Source: Triglochin maritima
Lineage: Eukaryota; Streptophyta; Magnoliopsida; Alismatales; Juncaginaceae
Direction of reading: 5' to 3'
DNA: 64,000 nt
Assembly: GCA_963682175.1 (NCBI GenBank)
Contig: OY821771.1
Coordinates: 26,680,201-26,744,200 of the forward strand
The notes under the pieces are model-generated. The model was not told where the DNA came from and made no database searches. It saw only the letters and a program-made list of their open reading frames with translations. Positions within the stretch are counted from its first letter, which is position 1. Every line of letters begins with the position of its first letter. The position numbers and the translations under genes were made by a program. Positions 11,522-23,897 of the stretch are shown piece by piece.

Positions 11522-14500
11522 ATGGACGATCTAGATGATCGCCCATCTCCGCCTTGAGCTCCCTTGGAACGTTAGGCCAAGTCGTCTTACGGAGATGGGG
11601 GAGACCGGGTTCCATACATGGATTACCTCGGTCCACTCGGACCACCACGTAGACTTCCTTCTCCTCCTTCTTCCACTTGGGAGGAAGAGGGTTTCCGTCA
11701 GGATCTAGTTCTGGGTGCACCACCTTTAGCTCGATGGGATAGACTGACGACATTGTGGGATCAGACCCATCCTGTTCGGGCTGCACAACCGTCTTGCATA
11801 GTTCTCATGCCTGCCCATGGGAGCAACTATGAATTGAAACCTCAATATGTGAGCATGCTTCCTAATTTCATTTCCAATAAGGAGGATCTATATATCTTTA
11901 TACGTGAATTCGAGGAGGTATGCTCCATGTTCAAGCTTCAACAGCTTGACAAGGATTTTGTCTGGTTGAGGATGATTGCTTTCGTGTTGAAGGATAATGC
12001 AAAGAAATGGATGTACAACCTCCCAGCAAACTCGATTCGGTCTTGGGATGACTTCGTGACCATTTTGCTGAAGAGATTCTTTCCTCAAACGAAGACTCAA
12101 GAGATATGACACCAGATACATCAAATGTACCAGACTGAGACTGAATCGTTTCATGCTTTCTTCGTGAGGTTCAAGGACCTTCTTTTGCAGTGTCCTCAGC
12201 ATGGATTTGAGTTGTGGTAGCTTTCCAGATTGGTTATGAGGACCTCACCTACAACACCCGTACATTGTTGGAGTCGATGTGTCAGGGTGATTTCCAAATG
12301 AAACCCATCGATGAGGCGTCGGTCACTTTTGAATTAAGGGTTGAACGTACCTTTAAGTGGGATAATATGAAAGAGCTGCCAGCCACCAGGTCTTCTGTTC
12401 GAGCTGGATCATACCAAGTTGAGTCAACTATCGCGTCTGAGGCGAAAATAGATGTTCTCATGCGTCGGATTGAGCGTTTAGAGTTGGACTGAGCTTCTGT
12501 AGCTTAGGTCGCTACTCCTGCGTGTAGCAGGTGTGGACTTACGGGACATAGTGACTTAGAATGTGCTTACGCTCCAAGTCATATTGAGCATGCAAATGTG
12601 ATGTATCAACAAAGGCCTCGTAACGACCCGTACAGTCACTCTTAATACTTGGGATGGCAAAATCACCCTAGCTTCCCTTTAGGGCCTAGTGGGGGCCAAG
12701 ATCAGAGCTTACACGCTCAACCTCAATCCCCACCTTATCACCCTACACCCCCATCGGTGACCTACCGACCCCCACATCAAAGGTCTCAACCCCTTACTCA
12801 CCAACCTCCTCAGGCCTCACTAGCTGGTTATTCAAACCGAACTCCACTTCCCAGCGGGTTGACCCTAGGGACCCCTATCTTGATCAATCCCTTCAAGCGT
12901 TCATGCAGATCATGCAAAGTTCGTTTAAAACTTTGGAAATGCAAGTCAGCCAGTTGGCCCATCAACTCAATGAAAGTGGGAAGGGACAATTTCCTACTCA
13001 ACCCAAGGTGAATCCCCGGGGTACTCAATCTCAAGGAAGGCCACTAGTACCTCATGCTACCTCTGAACTGACCCATCATGTTAATGTGATTCATACTTTG
13101 AGGTCTAGTAATGAGGTGGACAACCACATTGGGTTGCCTTCCTTGCAATCACCATCTCTTGGTGTCACCAAACTGGCGGTACCCACATCTATGAGGGAGC
13201 CGGATCATGATGTTCCCTCAACAAATACTTCCAGGAAAGAGCTTGATCCTGAGGTTCCTTCAACATTTATTTCGACAATGGGCTGAACCCTGAGGTACCA
13301 TTGTCTCATCATGTGTCGAAGGAATATGATTATGAGGTCCCCACTCATGTTTCTATGGAACAGAATGTTGAGGTTCTTCAAAATACCCTTGTGCCCCAAA
13401 GGTGGCATTTCCTGAGCGCCTTAAAAAGAAAACTTCAGATCAATACGACAATGTGCTTGAGATCTTTCGCCAAGTTAAGGTGAACATTCAATTATTGGAG
13501 GTGATTCAGCAGATGCCACCTTATGTCAAGGTTCTCAAGGATGAACCAACAAGAGAAAAATCAATGTTCCCAAGAAAGTTTTTCTTGCGGCCAATGTAAG
13601 TTCATTGTTGGTACAACCCAAACAAAACACATACAAGGATCCTGGTCGTCCTACTATTTCTTGTGTGATTGATGATGTGCCAATACATCAAGCTTTATTG
13701 GATCTAGGTGCATCTGTCAATCTTTTGTCATATTCTGTCTACATCCACTTTGGTCTTGGAGACCTCAATCAAACAAAAATAACTCTTCAACAAGCCGATA
13801 GGTCAATGAAAAACTGAGGGGCGTGGTGGAAGATGTTCTCATCAAACTGGGTAAGTTCATTTATCCAGTCGATTTCTTTGTTTTGGATACTGAACCTATG
13901 CCAAGTCCATTTGGACAAATTCCTGTTATTTTAGGGCGACCATTTCTAACGACTTCCAATGCCTTGATCAATTGTCGTAATGGTCTGATGCACTTAACAT
14001 ATGGTAGTCAGTGCGTTGATTTCAGCATCTTCACCATTGGGAAGAAACCACGTGCCTTTGATGACCCTGCAGAGGTCAATCTGATCTAGGGCACAGATGA
14101 GAACGAAGTGGAAGGCACCTTTAAGTATTTTAGAGAGTTGTTCTATGGAGATCCTCTTGGTGGTGAAAATGTTTCATCTGGGCTGGCACAAGAAGGTGCC
14201 TTATTGTTTGACCATGTTGCCTTTGAGCCACATCCTTTTGATTATGCCCATTTTTGTTGCCTCTGGGCCACCTGCTCTTCACTTTATACTTGTTGAGGAC
14301 CCAATGTGGGTTAAGAATCAACCACCTGATACCCTACACTTCAAACAACTAGACAGAGATTCATCTCTCATTCATGCCTCCTATCTTCCTCATTCGCACG
14401 AGACATCAAACGACCACAATGCTTATAACGGTGTCAAGTGGTCAACCAATTCTATTTCTGGACTTTGCCATCCAGGTAATAAGTCCAAGGTGTCACTTTG

Positions 14501-14747
14501 TGTGGATGTAGTAATCTCGGTGCACTCAAATGTCAATTGGAGGGTATAAATTGATGACACTCAGCTTTGTCGCAGAATGGAAACATATTTGTTTCCATTT
14601 CCTTTCACAGACCTTGGTTTTGAGAGGCATGAACCACCGTCGTTTGTTCATAAACCTCTCAACAATACTCCTGTTTCTTATGTTATGAGTCCATGCAGGT
14701 GCATTTCTGGCTTGAGAGATGGCAGGTTCTCATTTGATGTCCCTTGA
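11522..14747 (+). pseudogene. gag-protease-tail pseudogene of element A
   Basis: The ATG at 11522 matches the conserved start used by element C (28621) and element E (43659). The order is proline-rich N-terminus, capsid (about 11,830-12,360), CCHC knuckle near 12,530 (CSRCGLTGHSDLEC), proline/glutamine-rich linker, an Athila/Tat-type protease (13,660-14,050; DLGASVNLL and VILGRPFL), then a tail with NWRV and a final block (CRCISG, DVP) ending at 14745-14747. In-frame stops occur at 12107 (TGA), 12218 (TAG) and 12490 (TGA), among others, with frameshifts in the protease and tail. Several stops sit where C has CGN or CAG codons, as expected from C-to-T decay. It retains the WR tail that C has lost. 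Confidence 0.85.
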
Positions 14748-16307
14748 CAAATGAAGATGGGAGCCCATTAATGTACATATTTATGTTCTAAAAAACCAAA
14801 AAAATGATGAAACAAAAAAGAAAAAAAAAGAGTCCAAAAATTAGCATTGATTGTTGTGGGACCCAATCCTTTTGTATTTCGGCCACATTTCTTTCAAGTA
14901 TTTTTCTCCTTTCTTAAGTATCTCACAGTTTTTCGAGAATCAGGATTTGTGTCCATCGACATGACCACGAAAAAGTCCTTGTGCTTCAAAGTTGGGGAGA
15001 TCATAACTTTTTCATGCAAAAATACATGTAGTATCATGCTTGCATACATTGAGGACAATGCATGAAGTAAGTGTAAGGGGTATTTTACGTGTGTACATAG
15101 TCGAGTCTTTCACCTTTTATTTTGTTTTCTTTTGTTTGCATTGTTAGGGTCATGTTAGTGTGCTGCATTTAATATCGATATATCGGCTTGCCATGATCCT
15201 TGGGTGACTTGCCTTCTTTTGCTTGCCTAGTACTTTAAATTTTCCATTTTTTTCAAAATATTGATGTGTTTACGAAAGAAAAATGTTTTGTGGGTTTTGT
15301 GTGTGTTTAGCATGTGCAAAACTGTTGAGAGGCGAAGTCAAAAAGGAAGCTCCCAGAATTGACTTGAACATGATGTATTAGGATATCTAGTATATCGGCT
15401 TTAGGACTTAACTAGTCGTAAGGATGCACCCTGGTTTTCCCTTAGGGGGAGACTAATCATAGTGTTTGAGTACTCAAACAAATAAAGAAGTCCACGTTGA
15501 ACCTAGTGAGTTGAATAATTCCTAGAAGTTTGTTGTAGTCAGGGACCCTTAAACTCCTGTTGTGAAACCTTAAATGTAGGGGTTTTGGACCATGTGTAGA
15601 TAAGAAATAAGTGGTAGGGTTTTCTCTCTTCTCACATAGCTCCTATCACTCGGGAAATTAGGTCTGAGGGGACTTAGTGCCTACTGCTTTCGAGTCATCT
15701 GACTTGGGATTTGCCGACCGAACTCCCGTTACACGGGTGGTAGGGATCACCCCATGTGGAGATTTTGGGGAAGGTGTACATGATAGTGTAAGTGCTCATA
15801 GACAATGACGCATGAAACTTGACCCTGGGAGAATTAAACACCAACTAGTAAAAAAAGAAAAAAATAGTAATACAAATATGAACCTTAAAAGAGTTCACAC
15901 TTTTTATCACTTGAGGATGTTAAGGTTGCCCATATCTTTCATTTGAGACCTTAATTAACTTGCACGAATGGTTCCCTAGGCTAGGTGTGTGGACTGAATA
16001 CATATATAGAGTCAGCCCGTAGTATTACCGTTTCCAATGATCGACAAAAGTAGGTACATCAGGTCATGTTGCTAGGTTGAATAATGCATCAATGTTCGGA
16101 TTTTATGGGTATATCCGCTGAAAACCCCTAGGAGACAACTCCTCCTCCTTGGGGACAAGAAGGTTTAACGGCTAGTTGCACGTGCTAAGTGCAACCATGA
16201 TTCCTACGAAAGTGAGTTAGGACTTATCTTGTTTTCCATTTTTCCCTTCTACGTTTTCTTTTCATCGTTTTTCTCGGGACTAGCAAAAGGTAAGTGTGGG
16301 GGTATAC
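14748..16307 (+). other. Conserved 3' non-coding region of element A, with polypurine tract
   Basis: These 1.56 kb have no coding signal but align with the same region of B (17461-19102), C (23898-25486) and E (45149-46460). Landmarks are a second polypurine-like tract (15064-15090, AAGTAAGTGTAAGGGGTATT), CCCGTTACACGGG near 15735, a hairpin with 7-bp arms at 16175-16195, the block ATTCCTACGAAAGTGAGTTA, and the true polypurine tract TAAGTGTGGGGGTATA at 16291-16306. Confidence 0.75.
16175..16195 (+). repeat. Conserved hairpin upstream of the polypurine tract
   Basis: Arms GTTGCAC and GTGCAAC flank a 7-nt loop (GTGCTAA). The same hairpin occurs in B (17574-17594), C (23999-24019) and E (46344-46364), always about 95-120 bp before the LTR. 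Both arms are identical in all four copies. Confidence 0.8.
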
Positions 16308-17460
16308 AGTAAAGAGAACCCTAAGGGATGGAGTGTGTGTACACATATAATAAGGTGGTGAAGAATGTATTCAATAGAGCACAAGACTAGGTTGTATTTT
16401 CAAGCATAGGAAGTATCAATCCAATCACTAACTGAGTTGATTAACATGAGCATAAACAAGTTAGTTATTAAAGAACTTAAACAACCATGGGGAGTGTCTG
16501 AGAGTTGTGGCAAAACTCGTCAAGTGAGCCATTCTCATTTAAACAAACAAGCATACATTCACATTCATCATCCATAAGATAGCATTCATTCTCATTCTTT
16601 ATTATATGTATAAACATCGTCTCCACCCCCCCAAAGGGGGGATATAACTACTCACTACTCATTAAGCTAACATTTATATTAAGAAAAGAAAACATTTAAA
16701 CTAATTATACTAAGATTAATAAAACAAAATTAAGCTAAACATGCAAGAATTAAAAGAGACAACATGAAACTAACAATGATTTATTTCATGACTCACATCA
16801 CAAGTAGCATTCTTCTCCACTTTAGTTTTGCTCCAAGGCTTACACCTAGTAGAGAGAATATCCACCAATCAATGGGTAGGTTACAAAGGAGGAAGAAAAG
16901 ATCTATTTATAGACATGAAAATGGCAATTGGGGACAATCCTCCGATGTGGCACTAATGAAACATTCCCAGAATAGACATAAACACATAACACAAATTCGA
17001 GCGAAACCGGGTCGGATTCTGACCTAAAGACACCACTGATTGGTTGTCTGGGCTGCCAATTGGCAGTTTAAATTGGTCAGATGGGACTCAATTTCGTGTG
17101 TCGACTTAAGCTCTTCAATTATGCACTTGGGGTGTGCCTTGGTTAGTCATTTGAGTCTGCATCCAAATCTAATTGCCAAAATACTCCTCATGATGGTGTG
17201 GAGTTTCTCGGTTTGCTATTTGGTCCCTCCGGGCGTACGTCCATGCCCTTCCCTCTTGCAGATGGGTCCTCGTGCATGACAGATGGGTTCATTTTGCTTC
17301 ATTTAAGTCATTTCTTCTTACGTTTCAGTCTTTTTTCTCTTCCCATCTCTTCTTTATTACCTAATACCTGAAATATAACAACAAACACTCGAGTAGCACA
17401 ATATTGGGGTAAAATTAAGGACATATAGCATGAATATGATGCATGATATGCTACTAAACA
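16308..17460 (-). repeat. 3' LTR of element B, outer end truncated
   Basis: It aligns with the 5' LTR at 31878-33221 but lacks roughly the first 225 bp of plus-strand sequence. It has a minus-strand TATA box near 16903-16912 and a U3 palindrome pair at 17032-17067, including the perfect CTGCCAATTGGCAG. The right end CTACTAAACA is followed by the reverse complement of the polypurine tract (AATACCCCCACACTTACC). Confidence 0.8.
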
Positions 17461-19102
17461 AATACCCCCACACTTACCTTTTTCTAGTCCGGAGCAAAAC
17501 AAAGAAAGAGAAAAATTAAAGGAAAAACATACGAAAAATAGGGAAATCCTAACTCACTTTCGAAGGAATCACAGTTGCACTTAGCATGTGCAACAAGCCG
17601 TTAAACCTTCTTCTCACCAAGAGTGTTGTCTCCAGAGGGTTTTCAGCGGATATACCCACAAAATCTGAACATTGATGCATTATTCAACCTAGCAACATGA
17701 CTTGAAGAACCTACTTTTGTCGATCATTGGACACGGTAATCCTACGGGCCGACTCTATATATGTATCTTGTCCACACACCTAGCCTAATGAATCTTTCAT
17801 GTAAGTTAATTAAGGACTTAAGGGAAAGATATGGGCAACCTTTACATCCTTAAGTGAAACAAAGTCCATTAAGGTTCTTATTTGTATTACCATTTTTTTT
17901 TCTTTCCATTTCATTTTTTTTACTAGTTGGTGTTTAATTATCCAAGGGTCAAGTTTCATGCATCATTGCCTATAAGGACTTACACTATCACATACACCTT
18001 CCCCCAAATCTCCACATTGGGCGATCCCTACCACCAGTGTAATGGGAGTTCGGTCGGTGCATCCCAAGTTAGACGACTCGAAAGGACCAGGTACTAAGTC
18101 CCCTCGTACCAAACTTCCCGAGTGATAGGAGTCGTACGAGAAGAGAACCCCCTCCTAAATTATTTCTTATCTACACATGAACCAAAACCCCTACACTTAA
18201 GGTTTCACAACAGGAGTTTAATGGTCTCTTACTACGACAAACTTCCTTATACTAACAGACACGAATATTCGACTCACTAGGTTTAGGGTGGTCTTCTTTA
18301 TTTGTTTGAGTAGTGAAACCCTATGATTACTAACACCAAAGGGAAAATCAGGGTGCATCCTAACGACTATAAGACCTAAAGACAGTGTAATTGATATCCT
18401 AATGCATCATGTTCAAGTCAATTTTAAGAGCTTCCTTTTCACTAGGCCTCTCAAAAGTTTTGCAATTGCTAAACACACGTAAAACCGACAATATATTTTC
18501 TTTCGCAAACACATGAGGATTTTGAAAGAAATGTAAAAATTTAAAGATCTAGGAAAGCAAACGAAGACAAGTCACCTAAGGATCATGGTATAGCAGATAT
18601 ATCAATGTAAATTGTAGCACACTATCATGACCCTAACATTGTAAACAAAAGAAAACAAAAGGAAAGGAAAAAGAGTCGACTATGTACACACGTAAAATAC
18701 TCCCGACACTTACTTCATGCATTGTCTTCATGGATTTATGCATGAATAAGAAAATATCTCACCAACGTTAAGCGTAAGAAGAAGTTCATGGTTATGTGGA
18801 TGGACATATACCCACATTCCCGAAAATCTCTGAGATACTTCAGAAGGTAGACAAATACGTGAAACAAATGGTGCCCAAATACACTAGGGTTTGGGACAAC
18901 AACAACCAATGTTCACTTGTGGAGTCTTTTGTTCTTTTTGTTTATTTTTTGTTTTTTTTCTCCTTTTTTGCAATACACAAGACATATACATCAACGAAGA
19001 TATTCTCATAATCATTTTTTCAAGGAACATCGAATGAGAACATCGAGTCATACGGACCAAAGATTTGCCGTTATGGGTCCGCTTCATTGGTACTCTGAGG
19101 TA
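17461..19102 (-). other. 3' non-coding region of element B
   Basis: No coding signal. It is homologous to the 3' regions of A, C and E, with the same hairpin at 17574-17594 and a degenerate internal polypurine-like tract near 18690-18715. The polypurine tract lies at 17461-17477, next to the LTR. Confidence 0.7.
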
Positions 19103-21983
19103 TCATGAGGGGTTAAAGGTTAAAATTGAAGGGCTCGAATCCCTCATGATATTGGTTGGGTGTAGGTAACATGAATGAGTGGAGTGATGTTGCCTTACTA
19201 GGTTTAGTTGCTCATCGAACAAAACCCTCCAACAAATAGGTGGATGCATCAGAATGAGTTCATCAGGCTCAGTTCTGTGATGTGGCACACCTGCCGCACT
19301 AAGTATGGAGCTTCTCCCCAAGTCAACCTCCTTTATATTATCAAGCATAACTTTTGTCGCATGTAGGTCCTTTTTGGAGTCAAGATGAAGCTCATAAGGC
19401 TCAGTGTCAACGGGACATGGGGTAAAGACACCTTCTGGTATAGGCATACATGAGGTGTGTCCCCCACTAATAGTCTCAACTGAATCATCCAACAAACATT
19501 CCATTTGTGCATTCATGTTTGATGTCAGCTCACTATGTTGTATTGCAAAGAAAGACAATGAGTTTTCGTTGGGCACACAAACATTCTCAATGAGTTGTGT
19601 TGGTGGTGGGGGTGTTTGTTGATTTTGCGGTATTTTCTCTAATTGGCGGATGATGTTGAGATTTAAAGGTTGGTCAAGGGGTCTTATTGCCTACCAGAGT
19701 TGAACACATGAAACTCAACACTTATGTTACTGATTGAGAGCTTCATGAGACCATTTCTACAATTAATTAAGGTGTCTGATGTTGCCATAAATGATCTACC
19801 CAAAATCAAAGGTATTTAAGAGTGGGTGTTCACAACAGGATTGGTATCGATGACGACAAAATTTATTGGAAATATAAAATATCCAACTTTGATGAGCACA
19901 TCCTAAATAATCTCTGTTGGGACACTAATGGATCTATCCGCCAATTGGAGGGTGATCTTAGCTGGTTTTAATTCTCCCAAGTTCAACTATTGATAAATAG
20001 AAGATGGGAGGAGGTTGATCGTTGATCCTAAATCAAGTAATACGTTACTCATGCTAGTGTCCTGTATCATACACAAAATAGTAAGACAGGTAGGGTTCTT
20101 ATACATTGTGTATGTGGGATTGGACAAAAGTGAGCTCACACTTGCAGCTAAGAATGTTTTCTTAGGAACATTTGTCTTCCTCTTTGTTGTGTAGAGATCT
20201 TTCAACACTTTGGCATATTGAGGTATTTGTTGGATGACATCCAAAACAGGATGTTAACCTTCACTTGTTTGAAGACGTCTAATATTTTATCCATTGTGTC
20301 ACCCTGCTTTTTGGTTAACCTACTAGGATAAGGAGCTTTTGGCACGTAGGTTTCTACGGTGCCTGAGAAGGAGACGTTGGCGTACTACCCTCACCCTTAG
20401 CCTATTTCTCACCATCATTCCCCACTGATAGGTTGTACATATGGCGGATACGGCATGGAAATTTGGTTGCCAACCTGTTTCCCACTCCATAACGTCACAA
20501 TGGAATTAACGTGGCTAACAGGTTCTCCCACATAGTTTGTTTGCCGCACACGTGGTGCCGAGCTTGGAACATAAGTGTTCGGCTGGTGGTACACATGTGG
20601 GTTAGTCTCATGCTGGATAGGAAGCATATCTGGTTCTCTAACATGTATAGATTGGGTCAATTGGCCCACCTAAAGCTCAAGAGATTTCAGGGCTTGCTTA
20701 GTTTAAGCGAGATCTTGCTGAGTGGTCATGAGGGCTTCACCCTGGTTAGATCTGAATTTTTTTGATCAAGTTCTCAAGCAACCCTAACCCGGTTTCACTA
20801 CTGTTGCCACTGGGGAAACCTGGTGGGCAAACAGATTGGACCTTAGGATGTGAATGAGATGGATGCATGGATGATGAAAGCATGTTGTGTTTGTAATGTG
20901 GTGGTTGGGGTGTGAATAGTTAGGAGTACTACCTTGGCCATTATTTTGGCTCCAAGATCAGTTTGGGTGGCTCCTCCAACCTGGGTTATATGATGAAGAA
21001 TATGGGTCATTTCTAGGGCGGTAGTTGATTGCATTGACATGCTCCATTTCTGGAGCCATATAGTCACAGTCCTCGCTCACATGACCAACCATACCACACC
21101 TATGACATGAAACAAAGCTACATGCAGATGCTTGGGAACTTTTTTTGGTTCTGGAGCTCCATCGAGTCGATACGACGCATGAGGGCTACATAGCATGCCT
21201 CATTGGCCGTATCGGAATCGACGGCAAGAACTGAACCTGCTTTCACTTGGTTAGAATTTGCGATCCTCACTCCTATGCTACTACGTGATGCAGGTGGTTC
21301 CCTAACACATTCCCATTGCATGGACTTTTCAGTGAGGTTTTCGAGAAAGGCCCATGCCTTTCTTTTTCCTTTCCCAACAAATCTCTTTGACACATGGATT
21401 CAAGAAACGTTCAGGATGAAATGATAAGACCTTCGTAAACAATTTGACAAAGGCACCACAACTCGATGCCATGGTGAGGGCACGAGGAAAGTAAATCCTT
21501 CAACTTCTCAAAGTATACATGGAATGTTTCAAACTCGAGTTCATAGCAAGAATTGATTTCTTATCTCAACTTTTGAGTCTGATGATGAGGAAAATACTTT
21601 TTGAGAAATACAGATTGAAATTGGTCCCAAGTTGTGAAGGCACTCGCTTGGTGGCTATACAACCACTTCTTGGTGTCATCTTTCAGAGTGAAAGGGACCA
21701 GTTGAAGATGGATGGAGTCTGTGCTCAGCTGCTGCAACTTAATCATAGCACAGACCTCCTCAAATTCTCAGAGAAAGAGATAGTGATCACCTTTACCCGA
21801 GAAATGAGGGAGCATGGAGATATACTGAGGTTTAACCTCAAAGTGGTTCCCAGTTGCCTGGGACAATGTGATGCAGGACAAAAGAGAAGTCCGTGCCGGA
21901 AAGCATCGGTCACAGAGGGAAGTAGGAATAGATGGTGGAATAGGTGGGTCCAACAACTACTCCTCGTGGTGGTGATCAGCCAT
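19103..21983 (-). pseudogene. gag-protease-tail pseudogene of element B
   Basis: The start is set at the minus-strand ATG 21981-21983 by position; an in-frame stop follows within ten codons. Visible parts are the capsid (about 21,830-21,450; GNHFEVKPQYISMLPHF and KKWLYSHQAS), a CCHC knuckle near 21,064-21,107 (CHRCGMVGHVSEDC), the protease at about 20,130-19,720 (LLDLGSTINLLPSS) and the tail at 19576-19103 (LMHPPICWRVLFDEQLN). Multiple stops and frameshifts interrupt it. The sequence is closest to element D, with which it shares the GNHFEVKPQ capsid start and the LHLDS...MLDNIKEV segment before the WR motif. Confidence 0.8.
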
Positions 21984-22324
21984 GGAACCCGGACTGTATG
22001 GGACACGAGAAGGGGAAGGTGTCGAGAAATCGACTACTAGGGCAGGATCAATGTCGCGTTTCGTCAAATGGCCACTCTCATCTCATGCCTACACAAAGAT
22101 GTACAAAGGTGTATACAGATACAAACCAAACATAAATCCTTTTTTCATAAGAACAAAAAACTGAGAATGGTTTTGTCAACTTTCTTTTAGAATTAAGGCT
22201 TTATAGGTGGCTTTTGGGGCTAAGTAAGGGGTGATGAAATCCCCCACCTTATCTTTGTAGACTATAGGTCGTGCACCTTAATTTGATTTGATTCTTAAAC
22301 TAGTAAGCAACTCACCAAACAAAC
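21984..22324 (-). other. Leader of element B, left part
   Basis: Non-coding leader between the gag start and the insertion point of C. It contains the conserved box GGGGGATTTCATCACCC on the minus strand (22230-22252), also found in C (29128-29152) and E (43077-43096). Confidence 0.65.
22320..22324. repeat. Target-site duplication of element C, left copy
   Basis: CAAAC immediately precedes the LTR end TGATTGATCG and is repeated at 31329-31333. Confidence 0.95.
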
Positions 22325-23897
22325 TGATTGATCGTTTTAAATTTAACCGCAAGTGCACGGCCGCGTTGAAGCGGTGGCAAATACAGGTCGTCCACTGGGA
22401 GGTGTGTCGACACTTGGTTTATTCGAAGGCGAGAGGTAAAAAGAAGGGAGAAAGATGTATTACACTAATCTAAACTACAAAGCTGAAATGAAATGCAAAA
22501 GGAAATGAAGATAAGCAATAAAACTAAGCCCCAAAGGGGGTAGAGAAATAATGTGAACATAAAGATGTGTGTGTGTGTGTGTTCAATTAAGCTCCTCACA
22601 ACATGTGGTGCATGAAATCATAAAACTACATCCAATCTTGCCTCTACATGAATTAAGATAAGACTACATCATTAAAACATACAAGACAATGATTGGAATG
22701 AAGCTACATGAACTCAAGTATAAAGACTAGACCCTACTATGCCTCTACATGAATTAAGATGACTACATCATTAAAACATACAAGACATTAGCTAAGGAAA
22801 AGGCAACAAGAGTACATACACTACAAATTGTGTTTCCAATATTAGCTTCATCCATATCCTAACTTTATCATTCCCCATAAAATAGGTCCACTAATCAAAG
22901 CATAAGCTAAGCTTCATTCAAGAGCATTAGCATATCAAAGATAAGAGTGGAGACCCATTAGATGGTTATGGAAATCATATAAAGCTCAAGGGATAAAAAT
23001 AACACACACTTAATACACTACATTATTATATCACATATTTCTCCACCCCCCAAATGGGGATGGAACTACTCACTACTCATTACACTAACTAATTTAGCAA
23101 AGGAAAACATAATACTGAAATGAAATTTATACTACTTAAGCAAGAAATATTAAAGAATCATAAAACTAAACAAACAAACAAGCATGCAAATGAAAGGAAA
23201 TTAAACTAAGAGAGAAACAACATCATTAAGAGAAAACTTATATTATTAACTCACTCAATTACAAGTAGCTCTTCCTCCACTAGAGTTTTGCTTCAAGGCT
23301 TCACTCTTAGTAGGGAAGATGGCCACCAAGAGGGAGATATACAATGGGAGGTGAAGAGTTCTATTTATAAGCATGGAAAAAGCTAATCCGGGACAATCCC
23401 CCGATGTGGGACTAAACCAATACCAAAAATACACTAAGAATACACTAATACACGTGCTACAGAAAACTAGATGGATTCTGGGTTAAATGGACCGCCAATT
23501 AGCGGTTCCAGACCGCCAATTGGCGGTCTATAAAGTTCAGATCCGTCTGGTTTTCTTTGTGGGCTTTTCTTGAAGTGTTTCTTGGTCTTAGATGCATCTG
23601 GTTGGTTTATTGGAGCTCCGACCCGAATCGAATTGACAAAATACTCCTCATGATGGTGTGGAGTTTCCTGTTTTGCTCTTAGGTCCTTCTGTCTTACGAT
23701 CAGGTCCTTCCCCCTTGCATCTTGGTCCCCAGGTCTCACAATTAGGTCCTTTTTTCCTGCTTTTGGGTCCTTTCATGGCTCTTCTCTTCAAACCTACTTA
23801 TTTCTGAAAACTAAACATAAAACTCGTCACATAGCATTGCTTAGGTGTAAGATAATGGATATAAGGTACAAATATAAGCATGAAATGATGTCAATCA
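22325..23897 (-). repeat. 3' LTR of element C
   Basis: Ends are TGATTG and CAATCA. It differs from the 5' LTR in a GT microsatellite near 22566-22582 and single bases near 22387, 23157 and 23482. It holds a minus-strand TATA box at 23361-23370 and the U3 palindrome pair at 23491-23527. Confidence 0.95.
23491..23527. repeat. U3 palindrome pair of element C (3' LTR)
   Basis: ACCGCCAATTAGCGGT at 23491 and ACCGCCAATTGGCGGT at 23512 start 21 bp apart. The second extends to a perfect 20-bp palindrome, AGACCGCCAATTGGCGGTCT. The 5' LTR has the same pair at 30922 and 30943. Confidence 0.95.

Larger units (their letters stand above)
10255..16307 (+). mobile_element. Element A: decayed non-autonomous Ty3/gypsy gag-pro element
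   Basis: A partial LTR (10255-10840) joins directly to the middle of the 5' leader, so the LTR end, primer site and first part of the leader are lost. The interior holds a gag-protease-tail pseudogene (11522-14747), a conserved 3' non-coding region and a polypurine tract at 16291-16306. No 3' LTR follows in the same orientation; instead the tract abuts an inverted, truncated LTR of element B. No reverse transcriptase or integrase is present. The gag-protease sequence is closest to element C, but the LTR remnant is of the B/D type. Confidence 0.75.
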
